Assembly: GCA_944333055.1 (NCBI GenBank)
Contig: CALVKT010000040.1
Location: forward strand, 1 to 52,420
Length of the DNA stretch: 52,420 bases
Direction: 5' to 3'
Origin: an uncultured Clostridia bacterium
GTDB lineage: Bacteria; Bacillota; Clostridia; Christensenellales; Aristaeellaceae
The position numbers and the translations under genes are program-made. Position 1 is the first letter of the stretch; every line of letters starts with the position of its first letter. Shown one piece after another: positions 32,634 to 40,535 of the stretch. The notes below the pieces were generated by a model. That model was given only the letters and a program-made list of their open reading frames with translations, searched no databases and was not told the DNA's origin.

Positions 32634-33308
32634 TCACTTCGTGCCGGCGTCCATCATGTAGCCGACATTGCGAATCGTCTTGATCAGCGCGCCGCTCTCG
32701 CCCAGCTTCTGGCGCAGCGTGCGCACGTGCACGTCGATGGTGCGGCTCTCGCCCTCAAAGCTTGAATCCCACACGCGTTCCATGATCACGTCGCGCGAGA
32801 TGACGATGCCGTTGTTCTTCATCAGCAGCCGCAGCAGTTCAAACTCCTTATACGTCAGTTCCACCGGCTGACCTTCAACATACACCATCCGCTTCTCCTT
32901 GTCAAGGGTGACGTTGCCGCAGCAGAGCAAGCCTTCGCCGGCCCCGCCGGAGCGGCGCAGCAGCGCCTTGACGCGCGAGATCATCTCCATCACGCCGAAC
33001 GGCTTGGTGATGTAGTCGTCCGCGCCGCCGTCCAGGCCCTTCACCTTGTCGATCTCCGCGCTCTTGGCCGTCACCAGAATCACGGGAATCTTGCTCGTAT
33101 CCCCGCGCGCGCGCAGCTTCTTGAGGATGGAGAGCCCGTCCTCGTCCGGCAGCATGATGTCCAGCAGAATCAGCTCCGGCAGCTTCGTTTCCATCGCCTT
33201 CCAGAACGCCTTGGCCGTCTCAAACCCGGCGGCGGTGTAGCCGCTGTTCTTGAGGGCAAAAAGCTCGATCTCCGCGATGTTGCGGTCATCCTCGACAATG
33301 TAAATCAT
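32634..33308 (-). CDS. phoB: PhoB/PhoP-type response regulator
   Basis: 224 residues. The receiver domain has the acidic pair EDD at the N-terminus, phosphoacceptor Asp50 in LILLDIMLPDEDG, and the Lys in TKPFG. The C-terminal winged helix of the OmpR/PhoB class shows TYKEFELLRLL and a recognition helix near SRTIDVHVRTLRQKLG. It starts 3 bases past the cotransporter stop (TAATG arrangement), so it is cotranscribed with the phosphate genes. Confidence 0.92.
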   Translation of the reverse strand: MIYIVEDDRNIAEIELFALKNSGYTAAGFETAKAFWKAMETKLPELILLDIMLPDEDGLSILKKLRARGDTSKIPVILVTAKSAEIDKVKGLDGGADDYITKPFGVMEMISRVKALLRRSGGAGEGLLCCGNVTLDKEKRMVYVEGQPVELTYKEFELLRLLMKNNGIVISRDVIMERVWDSSFEGESRTIDVHVRTLRQKLGESGALIKTIRNVGYMMDAGTK

Positions 33309-33311
33309 ACA

Positions 33312-35081
33312 TTACTCCTTGGGCAGGGCATAGCGGTTCCTGTATTCGCGGCGGGCGTCCTTGAACGCGCTGGTGTCGGCCTGACGCAGGCTCTGCAAGT
33401 ATTCGTGCGCGTCCAGCTCGTCCTGGGGCACCTCGATCTGGTAGACAGCGATGTTGGAGCAGTGGTCGGAGACGCGCTCCAGATCGGTGCAGATATCCTG
33501 CAAAACGAAGCCCAGCTCGATGGTACACTGCCCGTTTTGCAGCCGGTTGATGTGCCTGTTTTTGATCTGGGCGTTGATCGCGTCGATGGCGCTCTCCAGC
33601 GGCTCGACGGACGCGGCGAGCTTCACGTCGCCCGTCTCAAAGCAGCGCACCGCGCGCGATACGATGTCTCGCGTGGCCTCGATGAACACGTGCAGCTCCC
33701 CGGCCGCCATCTCCGAGAAGCTCAGCTTCTTCTCGTGCATCTCGCGCGCCGCGCGCATGAGGCTGACGGCGTGGTCGGAGATGCGCTCAAAGTCGCTGAT
33801 GGAGTGCAGCAGCATGGAGACGGTGTGGCTGTCGCGCCGGCCGAGGTTGGCGTGGGAGAGCTTGACCATGTAGCTGCCCAGCTTGTCCTCGTAGTGATCG
33901 ATCTTCTTTTCCAGCGCCTGAATCCTTCCGGCGCGCTCCTCGGTGTATTCGCCGCCGTCCAGCAGCGCGCACGCCTCCTCGATAGCCTCCTGGGTCAGCT
34001 GGGCCATGCGCCCGGCGACCACGCGGCACTGCTCCACGGCGAAGGCCGGCTGTGCCAGGAAGCGCTCGTCGAGCAGCTGGAAGTCGTCGATCTTCTCGGC
34101 CTTCTCGTCGTCGCGCACGGTGAAGCACGCCAGCTTTTCGAGCACCTGAGAGAAGGGCAGCAGCACGATCGTCGCCACGACGTTGAACGTCGTGTGAACG
34201 GCGGCGATTCCAGCGGCGCTGGCGCTCTCGTCGAGGAACGCGAACGGGAACACCGCGTTGATCGCGTAGAAGACGGTCATGAACAGCACGGTGCCGATGA
34301 GGTTGAAGTAGAGGTGGATGAGCGCCGCGCGCTTGGCGTTGCGGCTCGCGCCGATAGCGGAGAGCAGCGCCGTGACGCAGGTACCGATGTTCTGGCCCAT
34401 GATGATGGGCAGCGCCGCGGAGTACTTCACCGCGCCGGTGACGCACAGCGCCTGCAGGATGCCCACCGACGCGGAGGACGACTGGATGATCGCCGTGAGC
34501 ACGAGGCCCGCGAGCATGCCGAGGATCGGGTTGGTGAACATGAGCAGCATGTTCGTGAACTCCGGCACGTCGGCCAGCGGCTTGACGGCGTCGCTCATCA
34601 TGTCCATGCCGGTCATCAGCACGGTGAAGCCCACGAGGATGGTGCCGACGGACTGCTTTTTCTCGTTCTTGGCGAACATGATGAACGCCACGCCGATCGC
34701 CGCCATGACCGGCGTGAAGGAGCTGGGCTTACACAACGTCAGCAACAGGCTGTCGCCCTCAATGCCCGTCAGCGACAGCAGCCAGCTCGTCACGGTGGTG
34801 CCGATGTTGGCGCCCATGATGACGCCGGCGGCCTGCGAGAGCTTCATGATGCCGGAGTTGACGAAGCCGACGACCATGACCGTCGTCGCCGAGGACGACT
34901 GGATGACCGCCGGCACCGCCGGGCCCAGCAGCACGGCCTTGATCTTGTTGCTGGTCAGCCGTTCCAGGATGCCCTCCAGGCGGCCGCCGGACGTGCGCGT
35001 CAGGCCGTCGCCCATGATGTGCATGCCGTAGAGAAACAGCGCCAGACCGCAGAGCAGATTGAGCGCGCCGAATATATCCAT
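33312..35081 (-). CDS. Na/Pi cotransporter family protein with C-terminal PhoU-like domain
   Basis: 589 residues. NptA/PiT-II-type membrane region with about eight segments and two inverted copies of the family signature, IQSSSATTVMVVGFVN and IQSSSASVGILQALC, each followed by a GxxIGT motif (GANIGTTVTSW, GQNIGTCVTALL). The C-terminal 220 or so residues are a helical PhoU-like domain. It imports phosphate, probably with sodium. The start at 35081 has AGAGG upstream. It has its own Pho-box promoter, and phoB follows at once. Confidence 0.92.
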   Translation of the reverse strand: MDIFGALNLLCGLALFLYGMHIMGDGLTRTSGGRLEGILERLTSNKIKAVLLGPAVPAVIQSSSATTVMVVGFVNSGIMKLSQAAGVIMGANIGTTVTSWLLSLTGIEGDSLLLTLCKPSSFTPVMAAIGVAFIMFAKNEKKQSVGTILVGFTVLMTGMDMMSDAVKPLADVPEFTNMLLMFTNPILGMLAGLVLTAIIQSSSASVGILQALCVTGAVKYSAALPIIMGQNIGTCVTALLSAIGASRNAKRAALIHLYFNLIGTVLFMTVFYAINAVFPFAFLDESASAAGIAAVHTTFNVVATIVLLPFSQVLEKLACFTVRDDEKAEKIDDFQLLDERFLAQPAFAVEQCRVVAGRMAQLTQEAIEEACALLDGGEYTEERAGRIQALEKKIDHYEDKLGSYMVKLSHANLGRRDSHTVSMLLHSISDFERISDHAVSLMRAAREMHEKKLSFSEMAAGELHVFIEATRDIVSRAVRCFETGDVKLAASVEPLESAIDAINAQIKNRHINRLQNGQCTIELGFVLQDICTDLERVSDHCSNIAVYQIEVPQDELDAHEYLQSLRQADTSAFKDARREYRNRYALPKE

Positions 35082-35156
35082 GGTTTCCTCTTCCTTTGGC
35101 TCGATATTCAGCGGGCAAAAGCGCGTTCGCCCGCAAAGCAAAGTCCCACGGATAGT

Positions 35157-35212
35157 ATCTTAGCAACGCCGTGTAAAGCCGTCAAGAAGAGGAGGTTAAA
35201 TCGGCGTTAAAT
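35157..35212 (-). promoter_or_regulatory. Promoter of the cotransporter with Pho-box-like repeats
   Basis: TTGACG (35180-35185), 17-base spacer, TAAGAT (35157-35162), minus strand. Directly upstream are two direct ATTTAAC repeats (35195-35201 and 35206-35212) 11 bases apart, matching the TT-A-A-C spacing of PhoP/PhoB boxes. The second repeat overlaps the phoU stop codon. Confidence 0.65.
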
Positions 35213-35854
35213 CTCGTCACCGCGCAGGCCCGTCGCCGCGTAGACGGCCCATTCCGCGATGTTGGTGGCGTGGTCGCCGATGCGCTCGAAGTACTTGGCC
35301 GCCATGAGGAGGTCGGCGGCCTCCTCGCCGCAATTCCGCCCGCTGCGGATCGCCTCGATGATGTCGCCCTTCACGCGCAGAAAGAGCGCGTCCACCTCGT
35401 CGTCCATGTCGATGACGGCGCGGGCCCCGTCCACGTCCTCCGCGACGAACGCCGCCAGGCTCATGCGCAGCATGTCGCAGGTCTTGTCCGCCATGGCGCG
35501 CAGGTCGCCCGCACCCATGCCGGGCGCGCCGTCGAGCATGAGCGTCAGCTCGCTGATGTCCGTGGCATGGTCGCCGATGCGCTCCATGTCGGTGATCACC
35601 TTGAGCGCGGCGGAGATGCGCCGCAGGTCTCCGGCCACGGGCTGCTGGGAGAGCAGCAGCTTCATGCACAGCCCTTCCACCAGCCGCTCCTGCTGGTCGA
35701 TCTCCGCGTCGCCCGCGATGATCGTGCGGGCGCTTTCCACGTCGTGCGCCTGCAAAGCGCTCACGGCGCTGAGGATGGCCCCTTCGATCATCTCGCCCAT
35801 GCGGATGAGCGCCGCGTGCAGGTTTTGAAGCTGTTCGTCGTATCGCTTGCGCAT
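35207..35854 (-). CDS. phoU: Phosphate-transport regulator PhoU
   Basis: 215 residues, two helical bundles each with the metal-binding signature ERIGDHATDI (about residue 91) and ERIGDHATNI (about residue 190). Known role: signalling between the Pst transporter and PhoR, and phosphate toxicity control. It lies 15 bases after pstB. Confidence 0.94.
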   Translation of the reverse strand: MRKRYDEQLQNLHAALIRMGEMIEGAILSAVSALQAHDVESARTIIAGDAEIDQQERLVEGLCMKLLLSQQPVAGDLRRISAALKVITDMERIGDHATDISELTLMLDGAPGMGAGDLRAMADKTCDMLRMSLAAFVAEDVDGARAVIDMDDEVDALFLRVKGDIIEAIRSGRNCGEEAADLLMAAKYFERIGDHATNIAEWAVYAATGLRGDEI

Positions 35855-35869
35855 CTGTCTTTTCCTCCT

Positions 35870-36625
35870 TCAGCCGAACCGGCCGGTGATGTAGGCTTCC
35901 GTCCGCTTGTCCTGGGGGCGGGAGAAGATCGCCTCGGTCTTCCCGCTCTCGATGATCTCGCCCAGCAGGAAGAACACCGTGCTGTCGGAGACGCGCGTCG
36001 CCTGCTGCATGTTGTGGGTGACCATCACGATCGTGTAATCGCGCTTGAGCTCCATCGCCAGGTCCTCGATGCGGCCGGTGGAGATCGGGTCGAGCGCGGA
36101 GGTCGGCTCGTCCATCAGGATGACCTCCGGCTGCGCGGCGAGCGCGCGGGCAATGCACAGCCGCTGCTGCTGGCCGCCGGAGAGGCCCAGCGCGCTCCTG
36201 TGCAGCCTGTCCTTGACCTCGTCCCAGATGGCCGCGTCGCGCAGGCTCTTCTCCACGATCGCGTCGAGCGCCGCGCGCTTTTTCACGCCGTGCGTGCGCG
36301 GGCCGTAGGCAACGTTGTCGTATACGCTCATCGGAAACGGATTGGGCTTTTGGAAGACCATGCCCACGCGCTTGCGCAGCATGTTCACGTCCGTGCCCGG
36401 CGCATAGATGTCCTCGCCGTCGAGCCGGATGTCGCCTGTGATGCGGCAGTCCTCGACCAGATCGTTCATGCGGTTGAGGCTGCGCAGCAGGGTGGACTTG
36501 CCGCAGCCGCTGGGCCCGATGAACGCGGTGATCTCGTGGGCCCGGATATTCAGGTTCACGTCCTTGAGCGCGTGAAAGGCGCCGTAGTGCAGGTCCATGT
36601 GCTGCACGCTGAATTTCGTCGTCAT
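35870..36625 (-). CDS. pstB: Phosphate ABC transporter ATP-binding protein PstB
   Basis: 251 residues. Walker [10 protein letters not shown], signature [16 protein letters not shown], Walker [14 protein letters not shown], and H-loop VTHNMQQA. High similarity to PstB throughout ([20 protein letters not shown]). The start at 36625 follows the pstA stop by 4 bases; the upstream extension overlaps pstA and is rejected. Confidence 0.96.
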   Translation of the reverse strand: MTTKFSVQHMDLHYGAFHALKDVNLNIRAHEITAFIGPSGCGKSTLLRSLNRMNDLVEDCRITGDIRLDGEDIYAPGTDVNMLRKRVGMVFQKPNPFPMSVYDNVAYGPRTHGVKKRAALDAIVEKSLRDAAIWDEVKDRLHRSALGLSGGQQQRLCIARALAAQPEVILMDEPTSALDPISTGRIEDLAMELKRDYTIVMVTHNMQQATRVSDSTVFFLLGEIIESGKTEAIFSRPQDKRTEAYITGRFG

Positions 36626-36629
36626 CGTC

Positions 36630-37463
36630 TCATCCCCGCTTCCCGCCGATGCGCGCGGCGACCCTGCCGGATGCGAAATTGATGAGCAGCACCAGCACCA
36701 GCAGCACGACGCTCGTCGCATAGGCTTCCTCGATATACAGGCCTTCGCTGGCCTGCTTGTACATGTGCAGCGCGAGCGTGATGCCCGAGTCGCTCAGCCC
36801 GGCGATCTTGGCGACCGTCCCGCTGGTGTACATCAGCGCCGCCGTCTCGCCCACGATCCGGCCGATGGCCAGGATCACGCCGGAGAGGATGCCCGGCAGC
36901 GCGGTGGGCAGCACGATGGCAAAGACGGTGCGCAGCTTGCCCGCGCCCAGGCCGAAACTGCCCTCGCGGTAGAGGTCGGGCACGGAGAGCAGCGCCTCCT
37001 CGGTCGTGCGCATGATCAGCGGCAGGATCATGATGGACAGCGTGAGCGCGCCCGCGATCAGGCTGTAGCCAAAGCCCATGGCGTTGTTGAAGAGCAGCAT
37101 GCCGAACAGGCCGTACACGATGGACGGGATGCCAGATAGCGTCTCCGTCGTCGTGCGCACCAGCCGCACGATCCGGCTGCCCCGCCCGGCGTATTCCACC
37201 ATGTAGACGGAGGCGCCGATGCCCACCGGCACGGCGAGCAGCAGCGCGCACAGCGTCATCGTGCAGGTGTTGACGATGGCCGGCAGCATGGACTGGTTTT
37301 CGCTGGTATACGTCGGGGCAAACAGCGCGGGGCGCAGGTTGGGCACGCCGCGCACGAGGATGTAGCCCACCAGAAAGCCCAGAACGAGCACCGTCGTCCC
37401 GGCGGCCGCGTGCACGGCCAGCCGCAGCAGCGCGCTGCCGGGATGGCGCGAGCGCTTTTTCAT
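36630..37463 (-). CDS. pstA: Phosphate ABC transporter permease PstA
   Basis: 277 residues. Six membrane segments, with the EAA-loop region [13 protein letters not shown] and the [20 protein letters not shown] segment typical of PstA/PstC. Its ATG overlaps the stop of pstC (ATGA), so translation is coupled. A longer frame reaching to 38165 is only the pstC gene read in another frame. Confidence 0.94.
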   Translation of the reverse strand: MKKRSRHPGSALLRLAVHAAAGTTVLVLGFLVGYILVRGVPNLRPALFAPTYTSENQSMLPAIVNTCTMTLCALLLAVPVGIGASVYMVEYAGRGSRIVRLVRTTTETLSGIPSIVYGLFGMLLFNNAMGFGYSLIAGALTLSIMILPLIMRTTEEALLSVPDLYREGSFGLGAGKLRTVFAIVLPTALPGILSGVILAIGRIVGETAALMYTSGTVAKIAGLSDSGITLALHMYKQASEGLYIEEAYATSVVLLVLVLLINFASGRVAARIGGKRG

Positions 37464-38332
37464 CGTGCGTCCCTCCTCTTGAGCGCGGAAAACGCCAGGT
37501 TGATCAGCAGGATGAACACGAAGAGCACCACGCCCGTGGCGATGAGCGCCTCCCTGTGCAGCCCCGTCGCGTAGCCCATCTCCATCACGATGTTGCCGGT
37601 CAGCGTGCGGATGCCCTGAAAGATGCCCTTGGGCATGCGCGCCTGATTGCCCGCCACCATGATCACGGCCATCGTCTCGCCCATGGCGCGGCCAAGGCCC
37701 AGCACGATGCCCGCCTGCACGCCGCTGCGGGCCGCGGGCATCACGGCCGCGAACACGCTGCGCTCGTGCGTCGCGCCCAGCGCGAGCGAGCCCTCGTAGT
37801 AGCTGCGGGGCACGGCGCGGATCGCCGGCTCGACCACGCCGATGATGGTCGGCAGAATCATGATGGCCAACAGCATGGACGCCGTGAGGATCGAATTGCC
37901 TCTGCCGTCGAACGGTTCGCCCAGCGCGCGCACCAGCGGCACGAGCACCACGATGCCGAAAAAGCCGTAGACGACGGACGGGATGCCCGCCAGCAGTTCG
38001 ATGGCGGGCTTGATCATGCGATAGATCCGCTTCGGGCAGAAGTACGCGAGGTACACGGCGGTCAGCAGCGCAATGGGCACGCCCATGAGCAGCGCGAGGC
38101 CGGTCACGTAGATGCTGCCCACGATCATCGGGAAGATGCCGTAGATGTCCGCGCCGGGCTTCCATGTCCTGCCCAGCAGGAAGTCAAAAAAGCCGATCTC
38201 GCGCATGGCGGGCACGCCATTGGCCAGCAGGAATACGCAGATGAGCGTCACGCAGGCGACCGACACCAGCGCGGCAAGGAGAAAGGCGATTTCCATCGCC
38301 TTCTCCTTCCATTGCATCCGTTTTCCCTTCAT
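37460..38332 (-). CDS. pstC: Phosphate ABC transporter permease PstC
   Basis: 290 residues. Six membrane segments, with LLAGIPSVVYGFFGIVVLVP and GRAMGETMAVIMVAGN typical of PstC, and a short basic N-terminus. It starts 1 base past the pstS stop, with overlapping signals, in one transcript with pstA. Confidence 0.94.
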   Translation of the reverse strand: MKGKRMQWKEKAMEIAFLLAALVSVACVTLICVFLLANGVPAMREIGFFDFLLGRTWKPGADIYGIFPMIVGSIYVTGLALLMGVPIALLTAVYLAYFCPKRIYRMIKPAIELLAGIPSVVYGFFGIVVLVPLVRALGEPFDGRGNSILTASMLLAIMILPTIIGVVEPAIRAVPRSYYEGSLALGATHERSVFAAVMPAARSGVQAGIVLGLGRAMGETMAVIMVAGNQARMPKGIFQGIRTLTGNIVMEMGYATGLHREALIATGVVLFVFILLINLAFSALKRRDAR

Positions 38333-38333
38333 A

Positions 38334-39191
38334 TCAGAGCGCGTCCCACGCGGTCACGTCGCCGGTGTAGATCGCCGCGATCTGCTCGACGGTCATCGCA
38401 TCGGTCGGGTTTTCGTTGTTGACGATCACCGCGATGCCGTCCATGGCGATGGCGCAGCTGTCAAGCGCCTCGGCCTCGGCCTCCTTGAGCGCGCGGCTGG
38501 CCATGCCGATCTCGCAGGTACCGTCCATCGCGCCGGTCATGCCCGTGGTGGAATCGCTCGTCTGAATCTCGATCTCCACCGCACCGTTCACCGCGGCGTA
38601 GGCCTCCGCCAGCTTTTCCATCACCGGGGAGACGGAGGAAGAGCCCGCCACGACGATCTTGCCGGAGACCGCCGACGGCTGATACGCCGCCGCGCCGTCG
38701 CTGCCGACGTAGCCGTTTTCATTCACGATCGCCTGCCCCTCGGCGCTCAGGATGAACGCGACGAAGTCCTTGCCCGCATCGCTGAGCGCGTCCTTCTTCC
38801 AGGCGATGTTGAACGGGCGCGCGATCTTATACGTGCCGTTTGCGACGTTCTCAGCCGTCGCCGCCACGCCTTCGATCTCAAGCGCCTTGACGCTCTCGTC
38901 CAGGGAGCCCAGCGAGATGTAGCCGATCGCGTAGGTGTCGCCCGCGACGGTCGTCAGCATCACGGCGGTGTTGTTGGTGATCTGTGCGTCCTCGGTGGTC
39001 ATGTCCACCTTCTTGTCGTCGATCTTCTGCTCCACGCCGGTCAATTCGACGAACGCGCCGCGCGTGCCGCTGCCGTCCTCGCGGGCGATCACGTTGATCG
39101 CCTTGCCCGCGTCAAATTCCGCCGCGGCCATCCCGGCCACCATGCACAGCGCCGCCGCGCCGCACAGGATCTTCCTGATCACATGCTTCAT
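38334..39191 (-). CDS. pstS: Phosphate-binding protein PstS with circularly permuted domain order
   Basis: 285 residues, signal peptide ending near MAAAEF. The order of the two PstS halves is reversed. The phosphate-binding REDGSGTRGAFVELTGV block, normally in the second half, is at residues 37-53. The block that normally opens the mature protein, VVAGSSSVSPVMEKLAEAY, starts near residue 186, followed by SDSTTGMTGAMDG and AMDGIAVIVNNENPTDAMTV up to the end. Both halves look complete. There is no lipobox Cys, so the anchoring mode is unclear. It is the first gene of the pst operon and has a Pho-box-type upstream region. Confidence 0.88.
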   Translation of the reverse strand: MKHVIRKILCGAAALCMVAGMAAAEFDAGKAINVIAREDGSGTRGAFVELTGVEQKIDDKKVDMTTEDAQITNNTAVMLTTVAGDTYAIGYISLGSLDESVKALEIEGVAATAENVANGTYKIARPFNIAWKKDALSDAGKDFVAFILSAEGQAIVNENGYVGSDGAAAYQPSAVSGKIVVAGSSSVSPVMEKLAEAYAAVNGAVEIEIQTSDSTTGMTGAMDGTCEIGMASRALKEAEAEALDSCAIAMDGIAVIVNNENPTDAMTVEQIAAIYTGDVTAWDAL

Positions 39192-39244
39192 ACGCCGAAA
39201 ACACTCCTTTGATTCGTTTTGATGTCCCTCTCCGGAACGAGCTC

Positions 39245-39290
39245 ATTGTATCGCGCGCATGTTAATCCCAAAGACGCGTTCGTGTTAAAT
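39245..39290 (-). promoter_or_regulatory. PhoB-dependent-type promoter region of pstS
   Basis: TACAAT (39245-39250) on the minus strand has no good -35 but is preceded by ATTAACA (39260-39266) and ATTTAACA (39283-39290), Pho-box-like repeats about two 11-base steps apart. A weak -35 plus Pho boxes is characteristic of activator-dependent Pho promoters. Confidence 0.6.
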
Positions 39291-39328
39291 CGGGGAAAAT
39301 CTCTCCTTAAATGATTGAACCGCGGCAT

Positions 39329-39357
39329 TAAAAAAAAGCCCGCCGGTCACGGCGGGC
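39329..39357 (-). terminator. Terminator of the small membrane protein gene
   Basis: GCCCGCC/GGCGGGC stem (39338-39344, 39351-39357) followed by eight T on the minus strand, between the small gene and the pstS promoter. Confidence 0.88.
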
Positions 39358-39362
39358 AAGAA

Positions 39363-39650
39363 TCAGATAAGCAGCACCGGCAGGAGCATCAGCATGATCA
39401 CCATGCACAGCGCGTAGACCAGGCATCCGAGCGGTGTCGGCGGATTCTTCATATATTTGTACGGTCTGTTGATCGCCGCGCGCGTTTTCTGGTATCGGCC
39501 ATATGCGTCGCCCGTGATCGCATTCATCGCTTTGCGTTTGCGTCCGGACTTCGTGGTGGGTATGCCCGTCGCCTTTGCAAAACGGCGCTTTGCCTTTGTG
39601 ATCCCCAGCGCCGTCTTCAAGCTCGGCCTTCTCCGGCGAAAGAGCTTCAC
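39363..39650 (-). CDS. Small membrane protein of unknown function
   Basis: 95 residues from GTG at 39650 (GGAGG 11 bases upstream). A longer frame exists but has no better start. Conserved-looking basic part ALGITKAKRRFAKATGIPTT and KSGRKRK, then a helix, and a single C-terminal hydrophobic segment (LGCLVYALCMVIMLMLLPVL). The GIPTTKSGRKRK segment resembles a small conserved hypothetical family of Bacillota. No function known. Confidence 0.6.
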   Translation of the reverse strand: MKLFRRRRPSLKTALGITKAKRRFAKATGIPTTKSGRKRKAMNAITGDAYGRYQKTRAAINRPYKYMKNPPTPLGCLVYALCMVIMLMLLPVLLI

Positions 39651-39753
39651 TGTCCGTTGCGCCTCCTCTCTGTGTTTCAAGCCTGCCTCTCCCCGCATCC
39701 GGCACATGCGCCGGGACCGATCGCTGCCCCCCTGCAATCAAACGCTGCGAAGC

Positions 39754-39790
39754 GGGGTCAAGGGGCGCGCCCCTTGCGGGGTCTGGGGCA
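39754..39790. repeat. GC palindrome, possible dispersed repeat unit
   Basis: CAAGGGGCGCGCCCCTTG is a perfect 18-base palindrome flanked by GGGGT and CGGGGTCTGGGG. Such AAGGGGCGCGCCCCTT sequences are scattered in many GC-rich clostridial genomes. Only one copy occurs in this window, so repeat status is inferred. Confidence 0.45.
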
Positions 39791-39843
39791 GCGCACCAGG
39801 CAGGTCCGGGCGGCAGCCCGGCGTTTTCGCCATCTCCCCCGCG

Positions 39844-40470
39844 TCAGCGCGCAGCCGCCAGCAGGTCAAGCGGCGTATCGGGCCGGTACTTCGCCGCCAC
39901 CTCCGGCATCGTCGTGCCCCACATCGCCAGCGCGAAATCGACGCCCGCCGCCTGGGCGGTCATCGCGTCGTAGACGCTGTCCCCGACGTAGAGCATCTCC
40001 TCCGGAGCGGCGCCCGTCTTCTCCATGTAGGCGCGCAGCGGGCCCGCGCCGGGCTTGGGGTCGTCCGTCTCGTCGCAGGTGACGGACACGGGAAAGAAGC
40101 GCGCGATGTCAAACCGGCAGAAGTCCTTCTCGTATTGGTCGCGCGTCTTGCTCGTGGCGATGCCCAGCCCCACGCCCGCGTCATGGAGCGCCTGCAGGAG
40201 CGCCGGCACGCCGGCGTAGACGCGGATCGTGTCGTTGCGCGCGCGCATGCCGTCCTCCCACTCGCGCATCAGCGCGTCAAATTCCGCCCGTGCGAAGCCC
40301 AGCCGCTCGAAGGCGACCGTGCCCGGAATCCCCTTGACGAAGTACAGGTCGGCAAGCACGAGCGTCCTGCCCTGATGCCGCTCGATCAGATCGCGCAGCG
40401 AGGAGAGCACGGCAAAGTCCGTGTCGGTCAGCGTGCCGTCGATGTCAAATACGATGTGGCGATATCCCAT
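39844..40470 (-). CDS. HAD-superfamily hydrolase (phosphoglycolate-phosphatase-like)
   Basis: 208 residues. HAD motif I FDIDGTLTDT with the nucleophile Asp, motif II GIATSKT, motif III region and motif IV YVGDSVYDAMTA. An alpha-helical cap lies after motif I (PGP-type). The substrate is unknown. ATG at 40470 has AAGGAAG about 10 bases upstream. The frame continues upstream into aspS and is ignored there. Confidence 0.9.
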   Translation of the reverse strand: MGYRHIVFDIDGTLTDTDFAVLSSLRDLIERHQGRTLVLADLYFVKGIPGTVAFERLGFARAEFDALMREWEDGMRARNDTIRVYAGVPALLQALHDAGVGLGIATSKTRDQYEKDFCRFDIARFFPVSVTCDETDDPKPGAGPLRAYMEKTGAAPEEMLYVGDSVYDAMTAQAAGVDFALAMWGTTMPEVAAKYRPDTPLDLLAAAR

Positions 40471-40535
40471 GTCTTTCTTCCTTTCCAAATCGATGGGCAT
40501 CAAAACGCCTCCTGCCGCACAGGAGGCGTCGGTGT

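Noticed and set aside
36630-38165. 511-residue frame covering pstA and pstC
   Set aside because: Only its last 277 residues are pstA; the rest is pstC read in the wrong frame.
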